From contig JACPSX010000165.1 in the NCBI GenBank assembly GCA_016193065.1, positions 1 through 5,266 of the forward strand: a DNA stretch of 5,266 nucleotides, in the 5' to 3' direction. The notes beneath the pieces were generated by a model. The model ran no database searches. It saw nothing but the letters and a program-made list of their open reading frames with translations, and had not been told where the DNA came from. The stretch is from Candidatus Tectimicrobiota bacterium (GTDB lineage Bacteria > JACPSX01). This document shows, in pieces, positions 1-5,266 of the stretch (position 1 is the first letter of the stretch; each line of letters starts with the position of its first letter). A program made the position numbers and the translations under genes.

Positions 1-188
1 CCTCCCATTTCTCGCGCCCAAGCGCAGATGATGTTGCTAACTGGAACACCATATGCGCCAACGGCAACGGCTAGCGAGTCCAATAGACAGCGTTTTGCTT
101 CCAGCACCACATTATCGGGATAATCACGCAGATCCCGCGCCATAAACTCAATAGCCGTGTGAGCAAGTTGTTCACTGATAGATCCCAT
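1..188 (-). CDS. MmgE/PrpD family protein, N-terminal fragment (cut by window start)
   Basis: Reading from ATG at 188 to the window edge gives 62 codons plus two bases with no stop. The peptide has the layout of an MmgE/PrpD N-terminus: a start near SEQLAHTAIEFM, a short DLRDYPDNVV linker (residues 19-28), then the helix LEAKRCLLDSLAVAVGAYG (29-47). That helix corresponds to the family's conserved 'AKR-LLDtLgvalaG' segment. The family includes 2-methylcitrate dehydratase (PrpD), cis-aconitate decarboxylase and many uncharacterised dehydratase/decarboxylase-like enzymes of about 450 residues, so roughly 390 residues lie outside the window. A good Shine-Dalgarno six bases upstream and a possible promoter support this start. 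The gene is co-directional with the DapA-like gene but about 900 bases downstream of it. The family call is fairly firm. The exact reaction cannot be told, because the catalytic residues are not in view. Confidence 0.82.
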   Translation of the reverse strand, partial: MGSISEQLAHTAIEFMARDLRDYPDNVVLEAKRCLLDSLAVAVGAYGVPVSNIICAWAREMG

Positions 189-193
189 GTCTG

Positions 194-201
194 TCTCCTC
201 T
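194..201 (-). promoter_or_regulatory. Ribosome binding site of the MmgE/PrpD gene
   Basis: The minus strand reads AGAGGAGA. The GAGGAG core (200-195) is six bases from the ATG at 188. This near-consensus Shine-Dalgarno fixes the start of the truncated gene. Confidence 0.7.
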
Positions 202-210
202 TGCAGTTCT

Positions 211-239
211 ATTCTAGTTCGCACCGCATGTATGGCTAA
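211..239 (-). promoter_or_regulatory. Possible sigma70 promoter for the MmgE/PrpD gene
   Basis: On the minus strand a -10-like TAGAAT (216-211, 5 of 6 to consensus) lies 17 bases from a weak -35-like TTAGCC (239-234, 3 of 6). Transcription would begin near 204, giving a very short leader that still includes most or all of the ribosome binding site. Only the -10 and the spacing are good, so this is tentative. Confidence 0.3.
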
Positions 240-1089
240 CTCTCTCTCAAAGAAAACCGAGCGCCTTGAGAAAGATCCGGAGTCCTTCCTGTTTTCCAAG
301 AGCAATATTCTCCATTCCGTCTCTGACTGATCACCTTGACCGGGGTCGGGCGCATTGTACGAGGAGGGCGGGGACGGCCGCCGGGAGGACGGTGATCGCC
401 GCCTCGGCCATCTGCTGTACTGGCACTCTCCGACGCCCGAGGGAGGAGAATTCGCCGAGGGGTGGCCTGTCCACGGCCACGGGCGAAAGAGCTTCCAGGG
501 TCATCGCGTCTGCCTCACGGACAACGATTTCCGCGCCGTAGGCGGTGTCGTGTGAGCGTTTGCGCCTGCTCGCGTTCGAGGATCCTCTTGGGCACATCAA
601 TTCCTTGGAGCGACAATCGAGCTTTCGCGCCGGGAGGCGCATGATGGCCCGAAGCTCTCTCCGCCGCAGATCTCGACGGTGAGGCTCCCAGCCCACTTGC
701 CAAAAGAGAGCGAGCGTCCCGTCTCCAAGCGGAGGCCTATGTCTGATCTGCGAATTTCTGCGGCATCGTGAGCGTCTGGTAATGGTGGCCGAGCCAGAGG
801 ACCACGATGTCGAGTGCCTGCAGCGCCTAAAGGCTGCGTTCGCGTGGGCCGGATATAGTAGATGAGCGGCGGGCCACCCTGTCGACTCTTCAGGCCCATC
901 ACCCGCTAGACCTCGACTCGATCTTCAAAGTTGGTGGTGTTGGGTCAACCCTCCTCCGCCTATGGTGAGGTTCGGCCACAGCCAGAAAGAGGGCTAATGC
1001 GGTAAGCCTCTGATAGAACACACGCGTCCCGGGCGATTCCATCACTTTCTCTGAATTCTACGCTCCAGGCTCTGGTGAAGGGTCCTGAC
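240..1089. other. 850-base region with no recognisable gene
   Basis: No protein family is recognisable in any frame. The longest open frame is on the minus strand from 924 to 331, 197 codons without a stop. Its product is rich in Arg, Ser and Pro, has no start with a credible ribosome binding site, and its best in-frame start (GTG at 696) leaves 121 residues resembling nothing I know with confidence. Several other short frames overlap it on both strands, as expected of G+C-rich non-coding or decayed DNA. There is no tRNA-like T-arm, no insertion-sequence ends, and no hairpin with a T-run after the DapA-like stop at 1090. It may be a decayed gene remnant or a long spacer. Confidence 0.5.
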
Positions 1090-1989
1090 CTATAGGAGCC
1101 CCATATTGCTCAGGATGCCCTTGAGCTTCTGCTCATCCTCAGCATTGAGTGGCACGATAGGCTTCCGGGGAACACCGGCCCGTTGTCCCATGAGATTTAG
1201 TGCGCCCTTAATCACGGGCAACCAGTGGGGATGCCGATCCACTTTGTTGTGGGCGATAAAGTGGACGAATGGAAGCATTTTCCGTGAGATCGCTCGGGCC
1301 TTGTCGACATTCTTCTCGACCGCGGCCGCCTCGTACAGGTCCCTACACAGACGGGGGTATACATTAGGAGCGCCAGAGAGCCACCCGTCAGCCCCGGCGA
1401 GAAAGGCCTCCATCGGGTTATAGTCATGTCCATAGAGGACGGAGATTCTGTCTCCACATAGGTATTTGAGGTCATGGATGCGATCGGCGTCTCCGTGGGC
1501 AGCCTTCACGCTTGTGACTACCCCTTCGTCCACCAGCTTGGCAATGTCCCACGAGCTTAGCTCAAAGCCGGCAAACCAGGGGTTATTGTAGAGAATGATG
1601 GGGATGCTGACGTTTCGTGCCAGTTCCCGGTAGTGATCCATCACCTGAGTCTTGGTGGGTTGCATGTAATACGGGAGGATCACCATGACTCCAGCAGCCC
1701 CGACCTTCTCCGCGTGTTGGCTGAGCTCGATGGTGTATTTGGTGCTGTAATGACCAGTCCCAGGATAAATCGGCACTCGCCCCTTGGCCTCGTCCAAAAC
1801 AATTTCCACGACCCGCTTCCGCTCTTCCAATGTCATGGCGATGAACTCGCCGCAACTCCCACCCGCGGAGATTCCGTGTACTCCGTTCTCGACGAAAAAG
1901 TCCACAAGGTTCCGAAGTCCCTTCTCGTCAATGGCTTCATTTTCGTCAAACGGGGTGACCATGGCGGGGATTATGCCCTTAATTGCCAT
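1090..1989 (-). CDS. DapA-superfamily lyase/aldolase (dihydrodipicolinate synthase-like protein)
   Basis: This is a complete 299-residue protein, the usual length for the (beta/alpha)8-barrel DHDPS/N-acetylneuraminate lyase family of cytoplasmic class I aldolases, which form a Schiff base between a lysine and a 2-oxo acid. The family N-terminus IKGIIPAMVTPF is at residues 3-14. The substrate-carboxylate loop GGSCGE is at 43-48, the catalytic-tyrosine motif YNNP at 134-137, and the Schiff-base lysine in VTSVKAAHGD at Lys162. These match E. coli DapA Thr44-Thr45, Tyr133 and Lys161. The Arg138 position of DapA, which holds the aspartate-semialdehyde carboxylate, is Phe here (YNNPWFAG), and Thr-Thr is Ser-Cys. 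This argues for a catabolic 2-oxo-acid lyase, dehydratase or aldolase rather than lysine biosynthesis. ATG at 1989 is preferred over an adjacent GTG at 1992 because it is seven rather than four bases from AAAGGAGG. The nearby importer and MmgE/PrpD genes fit a catabolic role. The substrate is unknown. Confidence 0.93.
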   Translation of the reverse strand: MAIKGIIPAMVTPFDENEAIDEKGLRNLVDFFVENGVHGISAGGSCGEFIAMTLEERKRVVEIVLDEAKGRVPIYPGTGHYSTKYTIELSQHAEKVGAAGVMVILPYYMQPTKTQVMDHYRELARNVSIPIILYNNPWFAGFELSSWDIAKLVDEGVVTSVKAAHGDADRIHDLKYLCGDRISVLYGHDYNPMEAFLAGADGWLSGAPNVYPRLCRDLYEAAAVEKNVDKARAISRKMLPFVHFIAHNKVDRHPHWLPVIKGALNLMGQRAGVPRKPIVPLNAEDEQKLKGILSNMGLL

Positions 1990-1996
1990 CACAACG

Positions 1997-2004
1997 CCTC
2001 CTTT
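1997..2004 (-). promoter_or_regulatory. Strong ribosome binding site of the DapA-like gene
   Basis: The minus strand reads AAAGGAGG, a near-perfect Shine-Dalgarno, seven bases before ATG 1989 and four before GTG 1992. The spacing decides the start in favour of the ATG. Confidence 0.8.
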
Positions 2005-2010
2005 GTATCT

Positions 2011-2030
2011 GCCGCCGAGTCGAGGGCGGC
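2011..2030. repeat. Inverted repeat in the leader of the DapA-like gene (6-bp arms)
   Basis: GCCGCC (2011-2016) and GGCGGC (2025-2030) are perfect complements around an eight-base loop. In the mRNA this all-G/C hairpin would end six bases before the Shine-Dalgarno, leaving the ribosome site exposed. Confidence 0.6.
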
Positions 2031-2035
2031 ATTAC

Positions 2036-2056
2036 GGCGTCGAGCGAAGCGACGCC
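2036..2056. repeat. Inverted repeat in the leader of the DapA-like gene (7-bp arms)
   Basis: GGCGTCG (2036-2042) and CGACGCC (2050-2056) are perfect complements around a seven-base loop. This is a stable hairpin five bases from the neighbouring one. Its outer three bases (2054-2056) are shared with the next palindrome, so the two full structures exclude each other in RNA. Confidence 0.65.
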
Positions 2057-2071
2057 AATTCAGGAATTGGC
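2054..2071. promoter_or_regulatory. 18-bp palindrome, possible operator
   Basis: GCCAATTCAGGAATTGGC has perfect eight-base arms around a two-base centre. The tight spacing suits a DNA-binding dimer better than an RNA hairpin, since two bases is too short for a loop without opening the top pairs. It lies 65-82 bases upstream of the ATG and, if the promoter at 2132-2159 is right, about 55 bases into the transcript. The protein that would bind is unknown and no regulator gene is in view. Confidence 0.45.
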
Positions 2072-2106
2072 CAGCGCCATCACTGGGTGGCCCGGGACGA
2101 AGCTTC

Positions 2107-2121
2107 TGTATTCCCTATACA
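2107..2121. promoter_or_regulatory. TGTAT-N5-ATACA dyad, possible regulator site
   Basis: The sequence TGTATTCCCTATACA has perfect five-base arms and a five-base centre. TGTAT/ATACA-type dyads are common for bacterial dimeric repressors, including GntR-family proteins that often control catabolic genes. It would sit just downstream of the start predicted from the -10 at 2132-2137, a usual place for a repressor. The assignment is an inference from position and symmetry. Confidence 0.33.
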
Positions 2122-2131
2122 CTTGTGGTCC

Positions 2132-2159
2132 ATTATTTTGGCGGCAATCCACGCGTTAA
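2132..2159 (-). promoter_or_regulatory. Possible sigma70 promoter for the DapA-like gene
   Basis: The minus strand has TTAACG (2159-2154, 4 of 6 to the -35 consensus), a 16-base spacer and AATAAT (2137-2132, 5 of 6 to the -10 consensus). Transcription would start near 2125 and give a leader of about 135 bases containing the inverted repeats described here. It lies about 330 bases beyond the ATPase stop, so the gene could be expressed independently of the transporter operon. Confidence 0.35.
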
Positions 2160-2488
2160 CGATCTTGAAAAGCGAGAGACGGGACTCCTGAATCGAGGAA
2201 CGCTTCACGACTCTAATCGACTTGCAGAGCATCGTGAATGCCGGAGACGCGTCTCTCGTACGCGGTTGGCCGACCTTCTTGTGCCCCCGTAACTACTTCC
2301 GCGTCGGTATCCTTTTCATGTTCTGGAGAGGCTCAGGGTGCCCTCTACGTTAGCTCCCGAAACGCATGGCCTCTTTTGAAGCTCTTGCCGTGCCCTCGAT
2401 GGGCCGCCCCGAACGGTAACTGAAGACGATAGATAATGACATCATCGCTCAGCGCGCGCGACGGAGCGTGAGCTCAGATCTTCTCGGG
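2160..2488. other. Spacer between the ATPase and DapA-like genes
   Basis: No frame here looks like a protein. Small symmetric elements are present. TTCACGA (2204-2210) is complementary to TCGTGAA (2232-2238) across 21 bases. The perfect 12-mer GAGACGCGTCTC is at 2244-2255. A near-palindrome GATAATGACATCATC is at 2432-2446. An imperfect G/C hairpin lies at 2447-2473 (GCTCA/TGAGC plus three more pairs beyond a bulge). That hairpin begins 16 bases past the ATPase stop but has no T-run after it on the minus strand, so it is at best a transcript-end stabiliser or Rho-assisted end, not a classical terminator. Confidence 0.45.
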
Positions 2489-3262
2489 TCAGCGACCGTT
2501 CGTTGCCCCATAGCCAAGTGTGTCCCAGACTCGCTGTTGGAGCTGCTGGAAGCCCTGAACGAACCTCGTTGCATGATAATCGCGAGGCCGCGGCAGAGGT
2601 ATCTCAAAAGAGGCGGCGATTTCTCCAGGTCTCTGTGACATCACAAGCACTCGATCGGCCAAAGCCACAGCCTCCTCGATGTCGTGGGTCACGAGAACCA
2701 CCGTTTGCTTGGACTCCTCCAGGATTCTCAGGAAGAAGTTCCCGACGTGGATCCGGGTTTGAGCATCGAGGGCGCTAAATGGCTCGTCCATCAGAAATAC
2801 CGACGGTTGCTGGGCAAGCGCCCGAGCGAGGGATACGCGCTTCCGCATACCACCCGATAGTTGGGAAGGATACTTGTCGCAGGAGTCGCCTAGACGCAAC
2901 TCCTCCATCAGATGATGCGCCCTAGCGGAGGCATTGTGTTTGTCCCCGCCAGCGAGGCGAACTGCCAGCTCCACGTTCTGTACAGCTGTGCGCCATGGCA
3001 ACAAAGCATCCGACTGGAAGACGAATCCAACCCGCAATTTGCCGGCTTGTTCGCCGTGTACCGCAACAGTGCCCCTCGACGGCGCAAGCAAACGAGCGAT
3101 CACCTTCAAGAGGGTTGACTTGCCGCATCCACTCGGTCCCACTATGGCTACAAACTCGCCGTGTCGGACGTTGAAGCTCACGCTCTCTAGGGCCGTGGTC
3201 CTATCGATACCCGCGAACTGAACCGACAGGTCTGAAACAACGATAGCGTCGTCGTTGTGCAT
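2489..3262 (-). CDS. ABC transporter ATP-binding protein (nitrate/sulfonate/taurine importer type)
   Basis: This 257-residue nucleotide-binding subunit would power the importer from the cytoplasmic face of the membrane. All family motifs are intact and in order: Walker A GPSGCGKST (42-50), Q-loop in VFQSDALLPW (Gln83), signature LSGGMRKR (135-142), Walker B VFLMDEP with the D-loop SALD (155-166), and H-loop VTHD (His193). Sequence around these motifs and the length (SsuB, TauB and NrtD are about 250-270 residues) place it in that subfamily. ATG 3262 is chosen because it starts six residues before the first beta strand (IVVSDLSVQF). The frame stays open to GTG 3367, but the extra 35 residues are unlike the family. 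The ribosome site is weak (GGTGG seven bases upstream). It lies 222 bases after the permease gene, a wide gap for partner subunits, yet in the same direction. Substrate specificity is set by the binding protein and is unknown. Confidence 0.95.
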   Translation of the reverse strand: MHNDDAIVVSDLSVQFAGIDRTTALESVSFNVRHGEFVAIVGPSGCGKSTLLKVIARLLAPSRGTVAVHGEQAGKLRVGFVFQSDALLPWRTAVQNVELAVRLAGGDKHNASARAHHLMEELRLGDSCDKYPSQLSGGMRKRVSLARALAQQPSVFLMDEPFSALDAQTRIHVGNFFLRILEESKQTVVLVTHDIEEAVALADRVLVMSQRPGEIAASFEIPLPRPRDYHATRFVQGFQQLQQRVWDTLGYGATNGR

Positions 3263-3484
3263 TGACCTACCACCCTCAAGTGGTGCCTTCGACGGCCTCG
3301 GTTCAGTGCCTAGGACCCGGACCAGAGAAAAGGCCCAAGTTGGTTCGCATGGCACCAGACACTCCACCTGCCTCGCGAGCAGTTCCCCACGCCCTTCACA
3401 GCGGACCCTGCGTCATTGTCTTGCGGAAGCCAAATCGCCCTTTGTGATCAAACTGCATGAGGCCTTCCTCGTACGCAACCTCTC
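3263..3484. other. 222-base spacer between permease and ATPase genes, with a possible 20-codon reading frame
   Basis: The two partner genes do not abut. Within the gap a minus-strand frame runs from ATG 3458 to TGA 3396 (20 residues, beginning MQFDHKGRFGF), with GAGGAA six bases before its ATG. It could be a small translated leader that carries ribosomes toward the ATPase gene, or chance. A 7-bp inverted repeat, TGGTGCC (3281-3287) with GGCACCA (3351-3357), spans the half next to the ATPase start. No promoter or terminator is convincing. Confidence 0.25.
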
Positions 3485-4357
3485 CTACATGGACACAGTG
3501 CGAATGCCCGTGGTGCCTGTCCGCCACCGAAAGAGTCGCCGCTCGACCAAATTTACGGCGGTGTACATGACGACTGCCATGAGCGCCATGACCAAAAGGG
3601 CGGTCATTGCCCCTGTCATATCGAACATCAGTAACGAGGTGGTGACTAACCAGCCGAGCCCGAATTCAGCGCCGATCATCTCGCCAATTACCGCTCCAAT
3701 CAGGGCCATGCCGATGCTGATCTTTACGGCCGATACGATCCAGGGCAGCAGAGACGGGATCGTTACGTAGCGGATCATCTCAAGCCGATCAGCACCCATA
3801 GCACGAACCGAATCGATCAGGTCTTGATCGATCGCCTCCATTCCTTGACGCACATTGAGCATCGCAACGAAGAACACGATGGTGATGACTAATGCAATTT
3901 TTGACGCAAGACCGAGGCCGAACCAAATGATGAAGAATGGTGCCAGTGCCACGCGCGGGAGGCTGTTCAGGCCCATGAGGTACGGATCGAGCACGCGAGC
4001 GATCAGTCGAACGCGCGCCAGCAAGACCCCCACCATCGCACCCAAGAAGACGCCCACGACGAGGCCAGCCAATGCCTCCTGCATTGTCCTCGTTGCATCC
4101 CTAGCCAGGGAGCCATCGGCGAGGGTCACCATGAGCCTTCGGAGCACCAACGACGGACTGCTGATCCATACGGGACGGATGAGATAGGCGGCAGTAAGCT
4201 CCCAGCCGACTACGACCAGCACAAGCAAGGCGAGGCTAAGTAGCCGCTCCAAACCGAGGAGGCGGAACCGCCAGCCCGTATGGTCGGATGGCATATTCCA
4301 GACCGATGAGCCTGGTGACTTTGCAATCTCAACGTTAGCGATCTTCTGCTGCTTCAC
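3485..4357 (-). CDS. ABC transporter permease (TauC/SsuC-type, BPD_transp_1 fold)
   Basis: This is a 290-residue inner-membrane subunit forming the translocation path as a probable homodimer. Six hydrophobic segments are visible at about 38-58, 96-114, 134-149, 153-168, 205-227 and 250-270. The cytoplasmic EAA-type coupling loop, SVRAMGADRLEMIRYVTIPS (about 183-202), lies between segments four and five and would dock with the ATPase. The phrase SLPRVALAPFFIIWFGLG (132-149) is characteristic of nitrate/sulfonate/taurine permeases, whose usual length is 250-300 residues. GTG 4357 is preferred because GGGAGG lies eight bases upstream. ATG 4381 is in frame, adds eight residues and has no clear ribosome site. 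About 30 polar residues precede the first membrane segment. The gene follows the binding-protein gene by 126 bases and precedes the ATPase gene, the normal order for an importer operon. Confidence 0.93.
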   Translation of the reverse strand: MKQQKIANVEIAKSPGSSVWNMPSDHTGWRFRLLGLERLLSLALLVLVVVGWELTAAYLIRPVWISSPSLVLRRLMVTLADGSLARDATRTMQEALAGLVVGVFLGAMVGVLLARVRLIARVLDPYLMGLNSLPRVALAPFFIIWFGLGLASKIALVITIVFFVAMLNVRQGMEAIDQDLIDSVRAMGADRLEMIRYVTIPSLLPWIVSAVKISIGMALIGAVIGEMIGAEFGLGWLVTTSLLMFDMTGAMTALLVMALMAVVMYTAVNLVERRLFRWRTGTTGIRTVSM

Positions 4358-4365
4358 GCCTTGTG

Positions 4366-4371
4366 CCTCCC
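4366..4371 (-). promoter_or_regulatory. Ribosome binding site favouring the GTG start of the permease
   Basis: GGGAGG on the minus strand is eight bases upstream of GTG 4357. It lies inside the frame if ATG 4381 is used, and that ATG has no comparable purine run, so the GTG is the better start. Confidence 0.55.
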
Positions 4372-4390
4372 AAGATGGCATCTACTGGAG

Positions 4391-4433
4391 ATTTGCCACC
4401 TACAAACCATCCGCAGGGTACCGGGTGGCAAAT
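4391..4433. repeat. 10-bp inverted repeat between binding-protein and permease genes
   Basis: ATTTGCCACC (4391-4400) and GGTGGCAAAT (4424-4433) are perfect complements separated by 23 bases. In the mRNA this forms a clear stem-loop starting about 50 bases after the binding-protein stop and ending about 20 bases before the permease ribosome site. No U-run follows, so it is not a standard terminator. Such stems after a binding-protein gene commonly protect the upstream message and give more binding protein than permease, which is the likely role here. Confidence 0.6.
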
Positions 4434-4447
4434 AAGGGCCACTGTCT

Positions 4448-4473
4448 GTTGTGTGTTCAATGGCGGCCACAAC
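4448..4473. repeat. Small hairpin just after the binding-protein gene
   Basis: GTTGTG (4448-4453) and CACAAC (4468-4473) pair perfectly around a 14-base loop, beginning ten bases past the binding-protein stop. Together with the larger stem next to it, it makes a two-hairpin spacer. Alone it is weak and could be chance. Confidence 0.35.
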
Positions 4474-4483
4474 CCGAACGGAA

Positions 4484-5266
4484 CTATTTCGGTGCGTGTT
4501 CCGTCAATTTGTCGTAGCTAGGGAAACTGTCCTCACGAGACGCGCCGCACTTGATGAGGATCTGCTTGCCAAGCTCCCATTCCTTCTGAGTCATGACACC
4601 ATCGAGAGACCAGTAGTTGTCAATGTAGTCCTTGAGCTGAGCTTGGATGTCTTCTGCTGAGAACCTCGTTCCCCAGACGTACGTGGCAATTTCGGTGGCG
4701 TAGCCAGGATCGGTGGCAATCCGATGGAGGGCCTCCTTATAAGCTCTCATGAAGTTCGCGTAGGCGCTCGGGTTGGCCTGAATGGCCTTGCTCCTGGCGA
4801 TAAACACATTGGCGACGAATTTCTCATTTTTCATGTCAAGAGCGACTTGAACCTCGCCCCTTTTCAATAAACCCCCCAGAATGGGGCTTGACTGTAGAAC
4901 CGCATCAGCGTGCCCCAATTGGAGGGCTGCCAATTGGCTCGGTCCGTCCCCGAGAGCAAGGAGTTGCACGTCTTTTTTGGGGTCCAGTCCAATCTTTTGT
5001 AGCTCGTATCGTATCTGGCAATCACTGAGTGACCCAAATGCAGTGATACCGATCCTCTTGCCTTTGAGATCATAAAGGTTACGAATTGGTGAACCAGCCT
5101 TGGCGACTAAGGTCCATACACTTGCATGGATTGTCTGACCGATAATGGTCACATCCACGGTCTGTGTCTCAGCAAGCCGGATAACCCCTTGAAATCCAAT
5201 CACTACTATGTCGCCTGTCCCGCCCGCGAACATCTGGGCCGCCAAACCGCCGCCAGTGATATCCGC
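4484..5266 (-). CDS. ABC transporter substrate-binding protein (NMT1/TauA-like), C-terminal part (cut by window end)
   Basis: The frame is open to the window edge, giving 260 residues and a stop at 4484. The family is usually about 320-340 residues, so the signal peptide and first strand/helix are missing. The TTG at 5245 is internal, not a start, because ADITGGG continues upstream in frame. Typical periplasmic-binding-protein (type II fold) signatures are visible. AAQMFAGGTGDIVVIG (9-24) matches the family's 'a-all-G-aDia' turn. DLKGKRIGITAFGSLSD (66-82) is the hallmark of NMT1/TauA/SsuA-like proteins. It is followed by KIGLDPKKDVQLLALG (91-106) and a LAALQLGHADAV segment (112-123). The protein would capture a small, probably anionic solute outside the membrane and deliver it to the permease encoded next. 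Relatives bind nitrate, alkanesulfonates, taurine, pyrimidine precursors or aromatic acids, so the ligand cannot be named. Confidence 0.9.
   Translation of the reverse strand, partial: ADITGGGLAAQMFAGGTGDIVVIGFQGVIRLAETQTVDVTIIGQTIHASVWTLVAKAGSPIRNLYDLKGKRIGITAFGSLSDCQIRYELQKIGLDPKKDVQLLALGDGPSQLAALQLGHADAVLQSSPILGGLLKRGEVQVALDMKNEKFVANVFIARSKAIQANPSAYANFMRAYKEALHRIATDPGYATEIATYVWGTRFSAEDIQAQLKDYIDNYWSLDGVMTQKEWELGKQILIKCGASREDSFPSYDKLTEHAPK

Noticed and set aside
331-540. Faint resemblance of the minus-strand product (EFSSLGRRRVPVQQMAEA) to domain III of elongation factor 1A/CysN
   Set aside because: Only a few residues (EF, LGR, M) match, spacing is off by two residues, and nothing upstream in any frame continues the resemblance.
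561-600. tRNA-like T-arm around GCGTTCGAGG
   Set aside because: The flanking bases do not pair as a T-stem, and no anticodon or acceptor arm can be formed nearby.
1000-1089. Terminator after the DapA-like gene
   Set aside because: The only stem is a 4-bp CCAG/CTGG pair with no T-run after it.
1633-2292. A 219-codon open frame on the plus strand, opposite the DapA-like gene and its leader
   Set aside because: It is antisense to a well-supported gene, its product resembles no family, and it has no ribosome site. It looks like a by-product of the coding pattern on the other strand.
2447-2473. Intrinsic terminator after the ATPase gene
   Set aside because: The stem is interrupted and is followed on the minus strand by GATGATGTCATT rather than a T-run.
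3255-3770. A 171-codon plus-strand frame across the permease 3' end
   Set aside because: It overlaps a clear permease gene on the opposite strand, and its Ser/Thr/Ile-rich product looks like a reverse-complement membrane segment.
1-5266. Mobile element or CRISPR array
   Set aside because: There is no transposase or integrase motif, no terminal repeats with target duplication, and no regularly spaced direct repeats.

Overview
The window is a bacterial segment of roughly mid-50s % G+C (estimated by eye). All five recognisable protein genes lie on the minus strand, so transcription runs from high to low coordinates. About two thirds is coding. The gene types (NMT1/TauA-like ABC importer, DapA-family lyase, MmgE/PrpD protein) occur together in metabolically versatile soil or marine bacteria such as Proteobacteria, Rokubacteria, Tectomicrobia and SAR202-type Chloroflexi. 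No taxonomic marker is present, so the lineage is not fixed.

In transcription order: (1) 5266-4484, the C-terminal part of a periplasmic solute-binding protein, cut by the window edge; (2) 4357-3485, the membrane permease; (3) 3262-2489, the ATPase. These three form one nitrate/sulfonate/taurine-type ABC importer of unknown substrate. (4) 1989-1090, a complete DapA-superfamily (class I aldolase/lyase) protein that keeps the Schiff-base lysine and catalytic tyrosine but lacks the arginine typical of true dihydrodipicolinate synthase. (5) 188-1, the N-terminal 62 residues of an MmgE/PrpD-family protein. The natural reading is uptake of an organic acid or similar small anion followed by lyase and dehydratase/decarboxylase steps. 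The substrate cannot be read from the sequence.

The non-coding DNA is structured in two places. The spacer between the binding protein and permease genes carries a 10-bp inverted repeat and a second smaller hairpin. The region upstream of the DapA-like gene carries three consecutive perfect inverted repeats within 61 bases, a TGTAT-N5-ATACA dyad and a plausible sigma70 promoter, which suggests that this gene is regulated on its own. The 850 bases between the DapA-like gene and the MmgE/PrpD promoter hold no gene I can recognise. I saw no RNA gene, CRISPR array, insertion sequence or convincing intrinsic terminator, and no clear undescribed system.
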